Origin: CAYOWQ01 sp964407695
GTDB taxonomy: Bacteria > Planctomycetota > Phycisphaerae > Phycisphaerales > SM1A02
Direction of reading: 5' to 3'
Assembly: GCA_964407695.1 (NCBI GenBank)
Contig: CAYOWQ010000001.1
Span: forward strand, 310,001-374,000
Length of the DNA: 64,000 nucleotides
Shown here: piece after piece, positions 8,580 through 16,894 of the stretch
Position numbering within the stretch: the stretch's first letter is position 1
Layout of the letters: the number at the start of each line of letters is the position of its first letter
Made by a program: the position numbers and the translations under genes
The notes under the pieces: model-generated
The model's database searches: none
What the model was told of the DNA's origin: nothing
What the model saw: only the letters and a program-made list of their open reading frames with translations

Positions 8580-9110
8580 TCACCGCAGAACCATGCAGAC
8601 CTCTTCACACGCCCTGTACCGCTCCGTTCCCGGCGACATCGACCGGCCGATCTCCATGAAGCCGTTCTTCTTGAGAATCCGCAGCGATCGCGTATTGCCC
8701 GCTGCAACGGTCGCGTGAATCGGCCGCGTGGTGACCTCGACCAGCAGCTGCGCAAGGGCTCGTGACGCGAGGCCCCGGCCCCAGAACTCGCGGCCGATGC
8801 CATAACCCACCGAGTATCGATCACCGGCGAAGAAACAACCGATCGAGCCGCAGAGTTGACCGTTGGCGATGATCGCCTTGGCGACCACCCGCGGGGGGGA
8901 CGGAGCTGTGGCGTCAAGATGACATGCAGCCTGGGCGGCAAGGTCCTGAAAGATCTTCGCCCAGACTTCCTGGAACTGCGCCTCCGTACGAGCGTTGACC
9001 ATGGCCATGTCGCACGACTCGGGCTCGCTCTGAAAGGCGAACAGCGTCGGCAGGTCTGCCGGCTCGACGTCGCGAAGCGATAGAAGCGGTTGCGGATGAC
9101 GCGGCGGCAT
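8580..9110 (-). CDS. GNAT family N-acetyltransferase (RimJ/RimL-like)
   Basis: The 176-residue protein has the GNAT layout of the RimJ/RimL subgroup: N-terminal LLSLRDVEPADLPTLFAFQ, central strand SIGCFFAGDRYSVGYGIGRE, the acetyl-CoA loop in FWGRGLASRALAQLL, and the C-terminal NTRSLRILKKNGFMEIGR. It should transfer an acetyl group from acetyl-CoA to an amine; the substrate is unknown. The ATG at 9110 is preferred over an in-frame TTG at 9152 because it starts just before the first family strand; neither has a clear Shine-Dalgarno site. It is divergent from the next dockerin gene and has no functional link to its neighbours. Confidence 0.85.
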   Translation of the reverse strand: MPPRHPQPLLSLRDVEPADLPTLFAFQSEPESCDMAMVNARTEAQFQEVWAKIFQDLAAQAACHLDATAPSPPRVVAKAIIANGQLCGSIGCFFAGDRYSVGYGIGREFWGRGLASRALAQLLVEVTTRPIHATVAAGNTRSLRILKKNGFMEIGRSMSPGTERYRACEEVCMVLR

Positions 9111-9232
9111 ATTGGTTTGGCGTAGGGGATTCCGGGGCGATGGTGTCGGCAATGCCCCCGATCGATCAACGTACGGCCACGCGGCGTGGTTCGACTTGAC
9201 AGCCTATCCTTAATTCAAGAGGAGGAGTGAAC

Positions 9233-10042
9233 ATGCAATGGCAGATACAGTGGGGATTGGCCGCGACGGCGCTGGTCGTGGCTGGCGCGACGCCGGTGGA
9301 TGCAGGCACGCCAGTGTTTGTGGGACCATCGCCGTATCTTTGTATTGAGGACAGCCCATTCGATACAACGGGTCTCGGGGTGACCTTCTTCCTCGAAGAT
9401 GCGGAGGATGGCTCGATCAATTCGCCGGGGCTGATGGTCTCGGGTGGTTCGATTACCGGGCCGGGTGGGATCACCGATTCAGTGGATTGCGATGACGGTG
9501 TGATCGATGGCAGCGGCCAATTGGGCAGGTCGATCTTTGGCTCCGGTGCTGCGGGAATCACGATGACCTTCAACGCGGGTGCGCTCGGATTCCTGCCGAC
9601 AAGCGCCGGTTGCGTCTGGACCGACGGCGGCGCTACGAACACGGTGACCTTCGAGGCCTTTGACGAGAATGGGCTCTCCCTGGGCACCATTGTCGCGGAG
9701 GGCATCGGCGACGGATCCTTCGACAGCGGCACCGAGGAAGATCGGTTCTTTGGCGCGCACCATGAGGGCGGCATCTCCAAGATTTTCATCAAGCTGCAGC
9801 CATTCGGCGGCGGCAGCGGCATCGAAATCGACCACATCCAATATGGCGTTGCGGACTTGACGACTCAGAATCCTTGCCCTGAGGATCTGAACGACGATGG
9901 CAATGTCAATGGTGCAGACCTCGGACTCCTGTTGGCCGATTGGGGAGGACGCCGCAGCATCGCCGACCTCGACCAGAGCGGCACCGTTGATGGTGCCGAC
10001 CTTGGGCTTCTGTTGGCCGCGTGGGGCCGGTGCCTGGGCTGA
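9233..10042 (+). CDS. Secreted protein with C-terminal dockerin-like cassette
   Basis: The 269-residue product has a signal peptide (to about ATPVDAG). The central domain of about 190 residues is acidic and Gly-rich (DGGATNTVTFEAFDENG, GAHHEGGISKIFIKL, EIDHIQYG), typical of beta-sandwich secreted proteins. The C-terminal cassette has two repeats, NGADLGLLLADWGG and DGADLGLLLAAWGR. An in-frame GTG at 9227 exists, but the ATG at 9233 fits the GGAGG at 9221-9225 better. The role is unknown. It is the second of four such genes between 7.6 and 14.9 kb. Confidence 0.8.
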   Translation: MQWQIQWGLAATALVVAGATPVDAGTPVFVGPSPYLCIEDSPFDTTGLGVTFFLEDAEDGSINSPGLMVSGGSITGPGGITDSVDCDDGVIDGSGQLGRSIFGSGAAGITMTFNAGALGFLPTSAGCVWTDGGATNTVTFEAFDENGLSLGTIVAEGIGDGSFDSGTEEDRFFGAHHEGGISKIFIKLQPFGGGSGIEIDHIQYGVADLTTQNPCPEDLNDDGNVNGADLGLLLADWGGRRSIADLDQSGTVDGADLGLLLAAWGRCLG

Positions 10043-10656
10043 GCCGGAGCGTTGAGTGGCGGTTCCGCCCCAAACGGTTCGATCTTGATGTCGGCCTCGG
10101 TGTAGCCCTGCGAGGGGGATTCAGAACCGATCCGGCAGGTAGTCGTATCCGGCGAGGGCACCTGGTGTGAGTCCGCGTTGCCGATCGCACGGCTCTTGCC
10201 CCACAGAAGTGAGGAGCCCGGCATCGGCGACCATCGCTACGCATGCAACGATCCAGAGCCGAGGGCCCCGCCATCCGCAATGGAGATGCCAACGTCGTGA
10301 CCCGGGCGGTAATGACTGCCAGGGATCGACCGCCGAGAACCCCGACTCCTTTTGCAACAGAAAGGATTCCTGATGCCAGCGTCGCCAGCCCACGACGATT
10401 GTTGCAGCGGCGACACGGCCGAAACGAGGCAGCGTCAGCGATGTCCGGGACATCCACGGCGTTCCGTCAAGACATGTCAAATCCGCTGAACGGGGAGAGT
10501 GCGGATGAGTCCGAACACAGGCAACGGCAGTCTGGGTATTTCGCAATCCGCAACTGTGGGTCTGAAAACCATTCATTCCGGCGGAATTCTTCGATTGTGA
10601 ACGCCAAAAATGATCAATGCCCCGAGGTCATGAGGTAGAGTAGGTTCAGGAGGAGA
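10043..10656. other. Gene-free stretch of about 610 bp
   Basis: Several short open frames cross this stretch on both strands, but none has a start site, domain or family resemblance that I trust, and they overlap one another. It may hold a decayed gene. The only clear element is the ribosome site (AGGAGGA near 10648-10654) of the following gene. Confidence 0.5.
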
Positions 10657-10662
10657 TTGATC

Positions 10663-11403
10663 ATGAGAGGTACACTCCCGGTACTCGGGGCACTCGCTGG
10701 CATTGCGGTGTTCTCCATCTCTGGATTCAACGCGTGGGCAGGGTCCTTGCTGTTGAACGGCAGCTTTGAATCGGGGCCGCGGGTGGGCGCATTTCTGACC
10801 CTGCCCGGCGGAAGCACGGCGATGCCGGGGTGGACGGTCGTCGGCACCTCGATCGATATCGTTGGCACCGGCTGGCAGCAGATTGATGGCGCGAAGTCAC
10901 TCGACCTCGACGGCACGCCCGGTCCGGGCGGGGTGCAGCAGACCTTTGCGACGACTCCCGGCCAGTGGTACTCGGTCACGTTGCAGATGGCCGGCAACCC
11001 GCAATGCGGCCCTACCGTGAAATCGATGTCGGTGAGTGCGGCCGGCCAATCCACTGTCATGGCGTTCGACGTCACCGGCAAGACGTTTCAGAATCTCGGG
11101 TGGGAAGAGATGAACTGGTGCTTCCTCGCTGCCGACCGCCAGACCACGCTTGTGATTCTCAGTCTCACGTCCGGTGCAACCAACTGCGGCCCCGCGCTGG
11201 ACAAAGTGTCGGTGGAGGTGGGTGTTCCGCCGATGCTGGGCGACCTCAACTGCGATGGGTCTATTGATGGCGCGGACCTTGGGCTGCTGTTGGCCGCGTG
11301 GGGCGAGTGTGCGCAGTGTCCCGGTTGTCTGGCCGACCTCGACGGTAACTGCGCGGTCGATGGCGGCGACCTGGGCCTGCTGCTGGCGAACTGGAGTTCT
11401 TAG
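10663..11403 (+). CDS. Choice-of-anchor C domain protein with dockerin-like C-terminus
   Basis: The 246-residue protein has a signal peptide (to about AWAGS) and then a domain that fits the choice-of-anchor C / DUF642-like family: LLNGSFESGP near the mature N-terminus, GSTAMPGWTVVGTSIDIVG, DGAKSLDLDGTPGPGGVQQT, and paired cysteines. In this family the C-terminus carries different sorting signals in different lineages. Here it is the dockerin-like pair DGADLGLLLAAWGE and DGGDLGLLLANW. The ATG at 10663 is used, because AGGAGGA lies 10 nt upstream, rather than an in-frame TTG at 10657. It is probably a cell-surface or secreted carbohydrate-associated protein; the ligand is unknown. Confidence 0.85.
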   Translation: MRGTLPVLGALAGIAVFSISGFNAWAGSLLLNGSFESGPRVGAFLTLPGGSTAMPGWTVVGTSIDIVGTGWQQIDGAKSLDLDGTPGPGGVQQTFATTPGQWYSVTLQMAGNPQCGPTVKSMSVSAAGQSTVMAFDVTGKTFQNLGWEEMNWCFLAADRQTTLVILSLTSGATNCGPALDKVSVEVGVPPMLGDLNCDGSIDGADLGLLLAAWGECAQCPGCLADLDGNCAVDGGDLGLLLANWSS

Positions 11404-11422
11404 TCGAGAAGCCGCGTCTGCC

Positions 11423-12343
11423 TTAGAACCGAACACCGAAGCCCAGCATCGGGCCGTGAAGCACGACATCCCATTCGAACGCGGTGTCCCCGCTGCCTTC
11501 GCTGTAGTCCTCGCCGAGGGCGCGATAGCCCAGATACGCCGAGCACGGTAGATCGAAGAGACGGAAATCCCACGCCACCGCGGCCAGCGCCGACCAGGTG
11601 AAATCTGCGTTCACGCCGAATCCGCCCACATCGCCGCCTGCAAGGAGGTGCAGATTCTCGGCGAACGGAAGCGTCAGTCGCGCGCCGACGATGGGATCGA
11701 TCCAGTCGACATCCCTGCTCTGCGCGGAAGAAGCGGAAGGATCGAGTTCAAGCCCCGTCGAGAACCATCGACCGCCCGCGTAGACGTCGACGGCGGGGGT
11801 GTGCGGGTTGGCCGCGGGATTGCCCCAGGCCTGCGGGTCCGGGGTCCACTCGAGGATGCGATACATCAGGCCGAAGTCGAGCGTTCCGATTTCTGAGGTG
11901 ATGTCGACGGTGTCCATGATGCTGGCCACCGACACATCGTCGACGCCGACTTTCATATAGGTGCCGTCGATGAAGACGCCGAAGCGCTTGTACCCCACTT
12001 CGAGTCGGCCGGAGAACCCGAAAAGCGAATCCGACGCATCGAGAATGTCGCCGAACGAAGCGTCGGCATCTGCCGAGGTGCCTCGGGCGCCAACTTCCCC
12101 GGACATGCTGGTCAGCCAGATCCATGTCGTCAGGTCTACGCGCCAGGGCGAAGCACCGTAGGGCACGGCAGCGCTCGTGGTGCTGTCGATCATGCCGAGG
12201 TTCAACGGCAGGTCGTTGGAGTCCGCCTCAAAACGAAGCGTTGCGTCGGCAGAGGGGACGACGGTCGTCTCCGCCACCGCGATTTTTCCGGCGGCGGCGA
12301 TCACGACCAGGGTTGGAAGAGTGAAACTGTCGCGAAATTTCAT
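11423..12343 (-). CDS. Outer-membrane beta-barrel-like protein
   Basis: The 306-residue protein starts with a signal peptide (MKFRDSFTLPTLVVIAAAGKIAVA). It shows alternating aromatic/hydrophobic strand patterns (WRVDLTTWIWLTSMSG, GRLEVGYKRFGVFIDGTYM, DVYAGGRWFSTGLEL) and ends in GPMLGFGVRF, with the terminal Phe used for barrel insertion by the BAM machinery. This matches OmpW/outer-membrane-protein-like barrels of 8-12 strands. The start has AGGTCC about 6 nt upstream. It converges with the preceding dockerin gene and diverges from nhaA. The role (porin, receptor or structural) cannot be read from sequence. Confidence 0.7.
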   Translation of the reverse strand: MKFRDSFTLPTLVVIAAAGKIAVAETTVVPSADATLRFEADSNDLPLNLGMIDSTTSAAVPYGASPWRVDLTTWIWLTSMSGEVGARGTSADADASFGDILDASDSLFGFSGRLEVGYKRFGVFIDGTYMKVGVDDVSVASIMDTVDITSEIGTLDFGLMYRILEWTPDPQAWGNPAANPHTPAVDVYAGGRWFSTGLELDPSASSAQSRDVDWIDPIVGARLTLPFAENLHLLAGGDVGGFGVNADFTWSALAAVAWDFRLFDLPCSAYLGYRALGEDYSEGSGDTAFEWDVVLHGPMLGFGVRF

Positions 12344-12516
12344 ACGGACCTCGCGAGGGTTTGAGTTGCGTGGCGAGCCTGAAGGACGTCTATGCTACTC
12401 ATTGCTCCTGACCGGGCAACTGGCAGTCCATCCGCTCTCCCGAATCCACCATGTCCCGGAATGGACAGGCTCGGTGGCTGGCGGGTATCAATGACCTTCA
12501 CGCGATCTAAACAGCC

Positions 12517-12535
12517 GCGGGGTATGACCTGCCGC
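12517..12535 (+). promoter_or_regulatory. Hairpin next to the nhaA ribosome site
   Basis: GCGGGGT-ATG-ACC(TG)CCGC can fold with a 2-nt bulge just before the GAGGTG ribosome site at about 12537-12542. It might affect nhaA translation. I could not match it to a known riboswitch. Confidence 0.25.
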
Positions 12536-12549
12536 TTGAGGTGACCCCC

Positions 12550-13818
12550 ATGCCCATTCAGACCATTAAGCGATTCCTCAAGCTCGAATCCGCCGGCGGA
12601 ATTCTGCTCATGATTTCCGCGGCTCTCGCCATGATCGTGGCCAATTCGCCCTACGGCAAGGTCTACGACGAGGTGCAGCATCTGCAATTCACGGTGGCCA
12701 TCAGCGAGCCAATCCACGGAGATCATGAGGCAGAGTCAGCGCCGGAGTCAGAAACCGGACCGCTGAACGCTCATTCGGAGGTCGAAGGATTCGAGGTTTC
12801 GCTCAGCGTTCTGCACTGGATCAACGACGGTCTGATGGCAATTTTCTTCCTGCTTGTCGCCCTCGAACTGAAGCGGGAGATCATGTTCGGCGAGTTATCG
12901 AGCCCGAAATTAATCGCGCTGCCCGGTTTTGCCGCGTTTGGAGGCATGCTCGTGCCGGCGCTCATCTTCGCCGCGTTCAACTGGTCAAACTCCGTCATGA
13001 TGCGTGGCTGGGCGGTGCCGAGTGCGACCGATATCGCCTTTGCGCTCGGGGCGCTCTCCCTTGTTCGCGGTGTGCCGCTCAGCCTCAAGGTCTTCCTCAC
13101 CGCTCTGGCAGTGCTCGATGACCTTGGAGCAATTGTCATCATCGCCTTCTTCTATACCGAAGACCTTTCGGTCGTCTCGCTGCTTCTGTCGATCCTCGGA
13201 CTGCTGGGGTTGGTCATCCTGAACCGGATGAAGGTGATGAGCTTGGCCGCGTATCTTCTCATCGGGGTGTTCATCTGGGTGTGTGTGCTCAAATCCGGTG
13301 TGCACGCGACCTTGGCTGGAGTGGCCGTGGGCTTGGCGATCCCGGCCAAGGGAAACTATCACGACGGGAGATCCCTTGCGGCCCACCTTCAGCACATTCT
13401 GCATCCGTGGGTGGCCTATGGAATCCTGCCGGTCTTCGCCTTCTTCAACGCCGGCGTGAGTCTCAAGGGCGTCAACATGGAGTTGATTCTCAGCCCGGTG
13501 GTCCTGGGAATCGGCCTTGGCCTCTTCGTCGGGAAACTGGTCGGCGTGACGGTTTTCTCCTGGCTTGCCATGCAGTTCAAACTGGCCCGAATGCCCTCCG
13601 GAGCCAACTGGAAAACGTTCATCGGCGTCGCCATTCTCTGCGGCATCGGCTTCACCATGAGTCTCTTCATCGGAACGCTCGCCTGGCAGTCGCAGCCCAC
13701 CTACCGCACTGAGTTTGCGCCGGAGCTCCGAATTGGTGTACTCGGTGGGTCGATCATTTCGGCATTGGTTGGATTCATCATGCTCAAGCTCGTTTCCAAT
13801 CCGAAAGAATCGTCCTAG
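12550..13818 (+). CDS. nhaA: Na+/H+ antiporter NhaA
   Basis: The 422-residue integral membrane protein matches NhaA. It exports Na+ (or Li+) in exchange for protons across the inner membrane for pH and salt homeostasis. The family aspartates are visible: SATDIAFALG (D161, equivalent to E. coli D133) and AVLDDLGAIVIIAFFYT (D190/D191, equivalent to D163/D164). N-terminal FLKLESAGGILLM and LELKREIMFGEL are also typical. A hydrophilic acidic insert with histidines (about residues 52-80) extends the first periplasmic loop beyond the E. coli protein. The ATG at 12550 follows GAGGTG at about 12537. Stand-alone gene, convergent with the next one. Confidence 0.97.
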   Translation: MPIQTIKRFLKLESAGGILLMISAALAMIVANSPYGKVYDEVQHLQFTVAISEPIHGDHEAESAPESETGPLNAHSEVEGFEVSLSVLHWINDGLMAIFFLLVALELKREIMFGELSSPKLIALPGFAAFGGMLVPALIFAAFNWSNSVMMRGWAVPSATDIAFALGALSLVRGVPLSLKVFLTALAVLDDLGAIVIIAFFYTEDLSVVSLLLSILGLLGLVILNRMKVMSLAAYLLIGVFIWVCVLKSGVHATLAGVAVGLAIPAKGNYHDGRSLAAHLQHILHPWVAYGILPVFAFFNAGVSLKGVNMELILSPVVLGIGLGLFVGKLVGVTVFSWLAMQFKLARMPSGANWKTFIGVAILCGIGFTMSLFIGTLAWQSQPTYRTEFAPELRIGVLGGSIISALVGFIMLKLVSNPKESS

Positions 13819-13830
13819 GCGGAAAATCAC

Positions 13831-13852
13831 CGCCCCGGCCTGTGCCGGGGCG
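13831..13852. terminator. GC-rich hairpin between convergent genes
   Basis: CGCCCCGGC-CTGT-GCCGGGGCG is a perfect 9-bp stem between nhaA and the convergent secreted-protein gene. On the minus strand it is followed by GTGATTTTCC, a weak U-tract; on the plus strand there is none. It probably acts as a shared terminator. Confidence 0.6.
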
Positions 13853-13893
13853 ATGTTGACCAAATGAGAGATCGAACCACCCGGATCGAAAAT

Positions 13894-14898
13894 TCAAGTG
13901 CAAGGCCCCCAGGACGACAACAACAGTCCGAGGTCGGAGCCATCGGTCTGTCCATCACCGTTCAGGTCTCCGGTGCCGGAACTGCCCCAGCCGCTGAGCA
14001 GCAGGCCTAGATCAGCTCCGTCAACCGACCCGTCGCCGGAAAGGTCTGAGGGACACGACGAACTGCCTCCGGCATCGCACCAATCGCCAGTCTGTTGCAG
14101 GCAATCAAAGGCGTCGACGAATTCATCGGCGGCCGGAATTCCTTCGGTGACAACCAGGAACGCGTCAGCAGCGATGGCGCCGTCCTTTGGATCCTTGATG
14201 ACCGGACAGAGGAACCAGCGAAGTCCCGCCGAGCCGTCAACCGGCGGAACAAAAATTGTTGCCAGTCCCTTATCCACGAGCATCTCCACTTCGCTTTTCG
14301 TGCGGATCAGCGGCGTGCCGTCCAGATCAAGCCCGTTGTCGGCGGCCAGATCAGCCAGCGTCTGCTGCCCCTCCGCGGTGTTCAAGGCAGCGTCGGTGAA
14401 GGTCACGAGGTTGATCTGCCAGATTCCCAGCGGATTGTTCGAGAAATAGCCGCCGGACAGGTCAGCGATGAGATCCTGGCGCTTGGGAAACACAGCACCC
14501 GGTGGATTGGTGGCGCGGGGAAATTCATACACCTTGTATTTCTCCGCGATCTGAAATGCTTCGTCACCCGCGCTGTTCTCCAGAAACGCATTCTCAAAGA
14601 GAATCCCGGGAACATAAAAGAAAATCAGATGACCAGAGTGGTCATACGCGGCATTCGCCTGAAGGATCCGAACGTTGTTGAAATCCGGCCCGTTCTCGGT
14701 GTTGTCGATGATCGACGCCGGAGGGTTTCCCGTCGGACGGCCAACCACCGCGGCCGGGTTGATTCCGTTTTCCAGATAGAAGGAATCGGAAAAGTCGAAC
14801 GGAAGGTTGACCGTACTGCCGGCCATTGCCAGACCAGCGGCATGCATGGCCGCAATGGCGGCGACGGCGATTCTTGAGGATTGCGAGGCCAACTTCAT
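13894..14898 (-). CDS. Secreted protein with C-terminal dockerin-like cassette
   Basis: The 334-residue product has a signal peptide (to about AGLAMAGS) and an unrecognised central domain of about 240 residues, with segments such as DFSDSFYLENGINPAAVVG and a stretch reading like a conduct-type surface protein (HLIFFYVPGILFENAFLE). The C-terminus has the cassette DGADLGLLLSGWG and DGSDLGLLLSSWG, preceded by a Ser/Cys-rich linker. The ATG at 14898 is selected because AAGGAG lies about 8 nt upstream. Its promoter region faces the TetR gene promoter and operators (14899-15060), so the regulator could also affect this gene. Confidence 0.75.
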   Translation of the reverse strand: MKLASQSSRIAVAAIAAMHAAGLAMAGSTVNLPFDFSDSFYLENGINPAAVVGRPTGNPPASIIDNTENGPDFNNVRILQANAAYDHSGHLIFFYVPGILFENAFLENSAGDEAFQIAEKYKVYEFPRATNPPGAVFPKRQDLIADLSGGYFSNNPLGIWQINLVTFTDAALNTAEGQQTLADLAADNGLDLDGTPLIRTKSEVEMLVDKGLATIFVPPVDGSAGLRWFLCPVIKDPKDGAIAADAFLVVTEGIPAADEFVDAFDCLQQTGDWCDAGGSSSCPSDLSGDGSVDGADLGLLLSGWGSSGTGDLNGDGQTDGSDLGLLLSSWGPCT

Positions 14899-14993
14899 GA
14901 GAACTCCTTTGAAGCATTGAAACATGGGGAAAAACAGTCCCCACCAAGCAGAGGGTGCCGACCATCCTCGAAATACGTCGGGGTCCCCGAGAA

Positions 14994-15011
14994 TTCAAAC
15001 AGTTGTTTGAC
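14994..15011. promoter_or_regulatory. TetR-type operator 1
   Basis: TTCAAAC-AGTT-GTTTGAC is an inverted repeat with 6 of 7 arm positions matching. It overlaps the -35 element TTGACA (15007-15012). It is the imperfect copy of operator 2, 45 bp away start to start. Confidence 0.75.
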
Positions 15012-15035
15012 AAGGGCTGAATCCGGTCATACAGT
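15007..15035 (+). promoter_or_regulatory. Sigma-70-like promoter of the efflux operon
   Basis: TTGACA (15007-15012) and TACAGT (15030-15035) are separated by 17 bp. This puts the transcription start near 15042, inside operator 2 and about 19 nt before the tetR start codon. Confidence 0.65.
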
Positions 15036-15038
15036 TGA

Positions 15039-15056
15039 TTCAAACGACTGTTTGAA
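15039..15056. promoter_or_regulatory. TetR-type operator 2 (perfect palindrome)
   Basis: TTCAAAC-GACT-GTTTGAA has perfect 7-bp arms. It covers the predicted transcription start and ends 4 nt before the regulator's ATG at 15061. Binding here would block the promoter, giving autorepression of the whole operon. Confidence 0.8.
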
Positions 15057-15060
15057 GTGT

Positions 15061-15735
15061 ATGAGTACATCACCGACCCAGATTGAATTGTCAGAAGCCG
15101 ACACCCGGTCCCGCCTGATCGAGGCTGCCGGACAGGTCTTCGCCGACAAGGGATTCCACCACGCCACGGTGCGGGAAATCTGCCAGGCCGCCGGAGCGAA
15201 TATCGCGGCGGTGAACTACCACTTTGGCGACAAGGAACGGCTCTACCGTGAAGTCATCCACGAGTTCGCCCGAGTGGCGATCGAGAAGTACCCGATTGGC
15301 GGCGCGACGGAATCGACTCCCGACGAACGACTTCGCGCCTTTATCCGGAACTACCTCAACCGGCTGCTGGATGAGGGCCGACCCGCGTGGCACGGCAAAT
15401 TGATTGCTCGCGAGATGGTCGAGCCCTCCGGCGTTCTCGACGAGCTGTATCTGTCGTTTGTGAAGCCTCAATACGAGCGACTGCGAGCCATCGTCATCGA
15501 GCTCCTGGTGGCCGAGGGTGAAACTGATCAAGTCCGACTCTGCTGCGCCAGCATCGTCAGTCAATGCCTCTTCTACAAGAACTGTCGCCCGATGATCCAG
15601 AAGGTGATGCCGCAACAGACCTATGACGAGGCCGGGCGACGCCAACTGGCCGAACATATCAGTCAGTTCTGCCTGAGTGCGCTCAAGGCGGTCCGAGCGG
15701 CGAACCGGAGCGAAGCTGGTGGAGGGACGGCATGA
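15061..15735 (+). CDS. TetR family regulator, CecR/CerR type
   Basis: The 224-residue protein has an N-terminal TetR helix-turn-helix (RSRLIEAAGQVFADKGFHH, then TVREICQAAGANIAAVNYHF) and a C-terminal ligand domain. Features such as KLIAREMVEPSGVLDELY and the length match the CecR/CerR (DUF1956) subgroup, which controls HlyD/ABC efflux genes. It starts the efflux operon and overlaps the permease gene by 4 bp. Two copies of the palindrome TTCAAAC-N4-GTTTGAA flank its promoter, which supports negative autoregulation released by a small-molecule ligand. The ligand is unknown. There is no clear Shine-Dalgarno site before the ATG, so translation may be weak or leaderless-like. Confidence 0.92.
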   Translation: MSTSPTQIELSEADTRSRLIEAAGQVFADKGFHHATVREICQAAGANIAAVNYHFGDKERLYREVIHEFARVAIEKYPIGGATESTPDERLRAFIRNYLNRLLDEGRPAWHGKLIAREMVEPSGVLDELYLSFVKPQYERLRAIVIELLVAEGETDQVRLCCASIVSQCLFYKNCRPMIQKVMPQQTYDEAGRRQLAEHISQFCLSALKAVRAANRSEAGGGTA

Positions 15736-16886
15736 ACCTCATCGCCTTGAAAATGCTGACGGGCGATCGCGCCAAGTACTTCGGCATCATATTCGGCCTC
15801 ATGTTCGCCTCGTTCCTGATGACGCAGCAACTCTCGATCTTCTGCGGTCTCATGTCGCGCACCTTCGGATTCCTGACCGACACTCCGCAGGCCGACATCT
15901 GGGTCATGGATCCCAAGGTCCAGTACATCGACGACATCAAGCCCATGCAGGACACTGAACTGTTGCGAGTTCGGGGGATCGAAGGAGTCGAGTGGGCAGT
16001 ACCTCTTTACAAGGGATTGCTCAAGGCCCGATTGCCCGACGGCAGCTTTCAGAATTGCAATGTCATCGGCCTCGATGACGCGACGCTGATCGGCGGCCCG
16101 CCAAAAATGCTCGAGGGACGGATCGCCGACCTCCGACGGTCGGAGTCAGTCATCGTTGATCATGTCGGTGCTGTTGGAAAGCTGGCCAAAACCGGTGCGG
16201 ATGGCAGGAAGATTCCCCTCACCGTCGGCGACACACTTGAATTGAACGACCATCGCGCGGTCGTCGTCGGCATCGCCGAGGTCTCGCGAACCTTCCAGAG
16301 CCAGCCCGTCATCTATACCACCTATTCGCGGGCCACGACCTTTGCGCCACGCGAACGCAAGCTCCTCTCCTTCATCATGGTAAAGGCCAAACCGGACGAA
16401 ATCGTGCCCGACCTCTGCCGGCGCATCAGCGATTGGACCGGCCTTGCGGCCTATCCCCACGAAGACTTCAAGTGGATCACCATGGGGTATTTCATGAAGT
16501 ACACGGGCATTCCGATCAACTTCGGAATCTCTACCGTCCTCGGGTTCATTGTCGGCACGGCCATCGCCGGGCAGACGTTCTACAACTTCACGCTCGACAA
16601 CCTCAAGCAATTTGGAGCGTTGAAAGCCATGGGCGCCGGCAACCTCACGCTGCTCCGCATGATCCTTCTGCAGGCGACGGTGGTCGGCGTAGTCGGCTAT
16701 GGCCTCGGCGTCGGGGGGGCCGCCCTCATGGGCCGGGCCAGCGGCAGGTCGGAATTGGCTTTCCTTCTCCTGCCCCAGATTCTTGCCGTCACCGCGGCTG
16801 CAATCGTTCTGATTTGCCTGCTCTCGGCCGTGCTGAGCCTGTGGAAGGTCCTTCGCCTCGAACCCGCCATTGTTTTCAAGGGCTGA
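15732..16886 (+). CDS. ABC transporter permease, FtsX/DevC type
   Basis: The 384-residue inner-membrane protein has an N-terminal membrane helix (YFGIIFGLMFASFLM), a large periplasmic domain of about 220 residues, and three C-terminal membrane helices (ISTVLGFIVGTAIAGQTFY, LLQATVVGVVGYGLGVGG, ILAVTAAAIVLICLLSAVL). This is the MacB/FtsX/DevC layout. Segment FGALKAMGAGNLTLLRMI is the usual cytoplasmic coupling region with the ATPase. It overlaps tetR by ATGA and lies 8 nt before the ATPase gene. With the MFP and OMP it should form a three-part exporter spanning both membranes; the substrate is unknown. Confidence 0.9.
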   Translation: MNLIALKMLTGDRAKYFGIIFGLMFASFLMTQQLSIFCGLMSRTFGFLTDTPQADIWVMDPKVQYIDDIKPMQDTELLRVRGIEGVEWAVPLYKGLLKARLPDGSFQNCNVIGLDDATLIGGPPKMLEGRIADLRRSESVIVDHVGAVGKLAKTGADGRKIPLTVGDTLELNDHRAVVVGIAEVSRTFQSQPVIYTTYSRATTFAPRERKLLSFIMVKAKPDEIVPDLCRRISDWTGLAAYPHEDFKWITMGYFMKYTGIPINFGISTVLGFIVGTAIAGQTFYNFTLDNLKQFGALKAMGAGNLTLLRMILLQATVVGVVGYGLGVGGAALMGRASGRSELAFLLLPQILAVTAAAIVLICLLSAVLSLWKVLRLEPAIVFKG

Positions 16887-16894
16887 GTGACTCC

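Noticed and set aside
12344..12549. Known ion-responsive riboswitch before nhaA
   Set aside because: Only one small hairpin is visible and I could not match the leader to a known riboswitch consensus; a covariance search would be needed.
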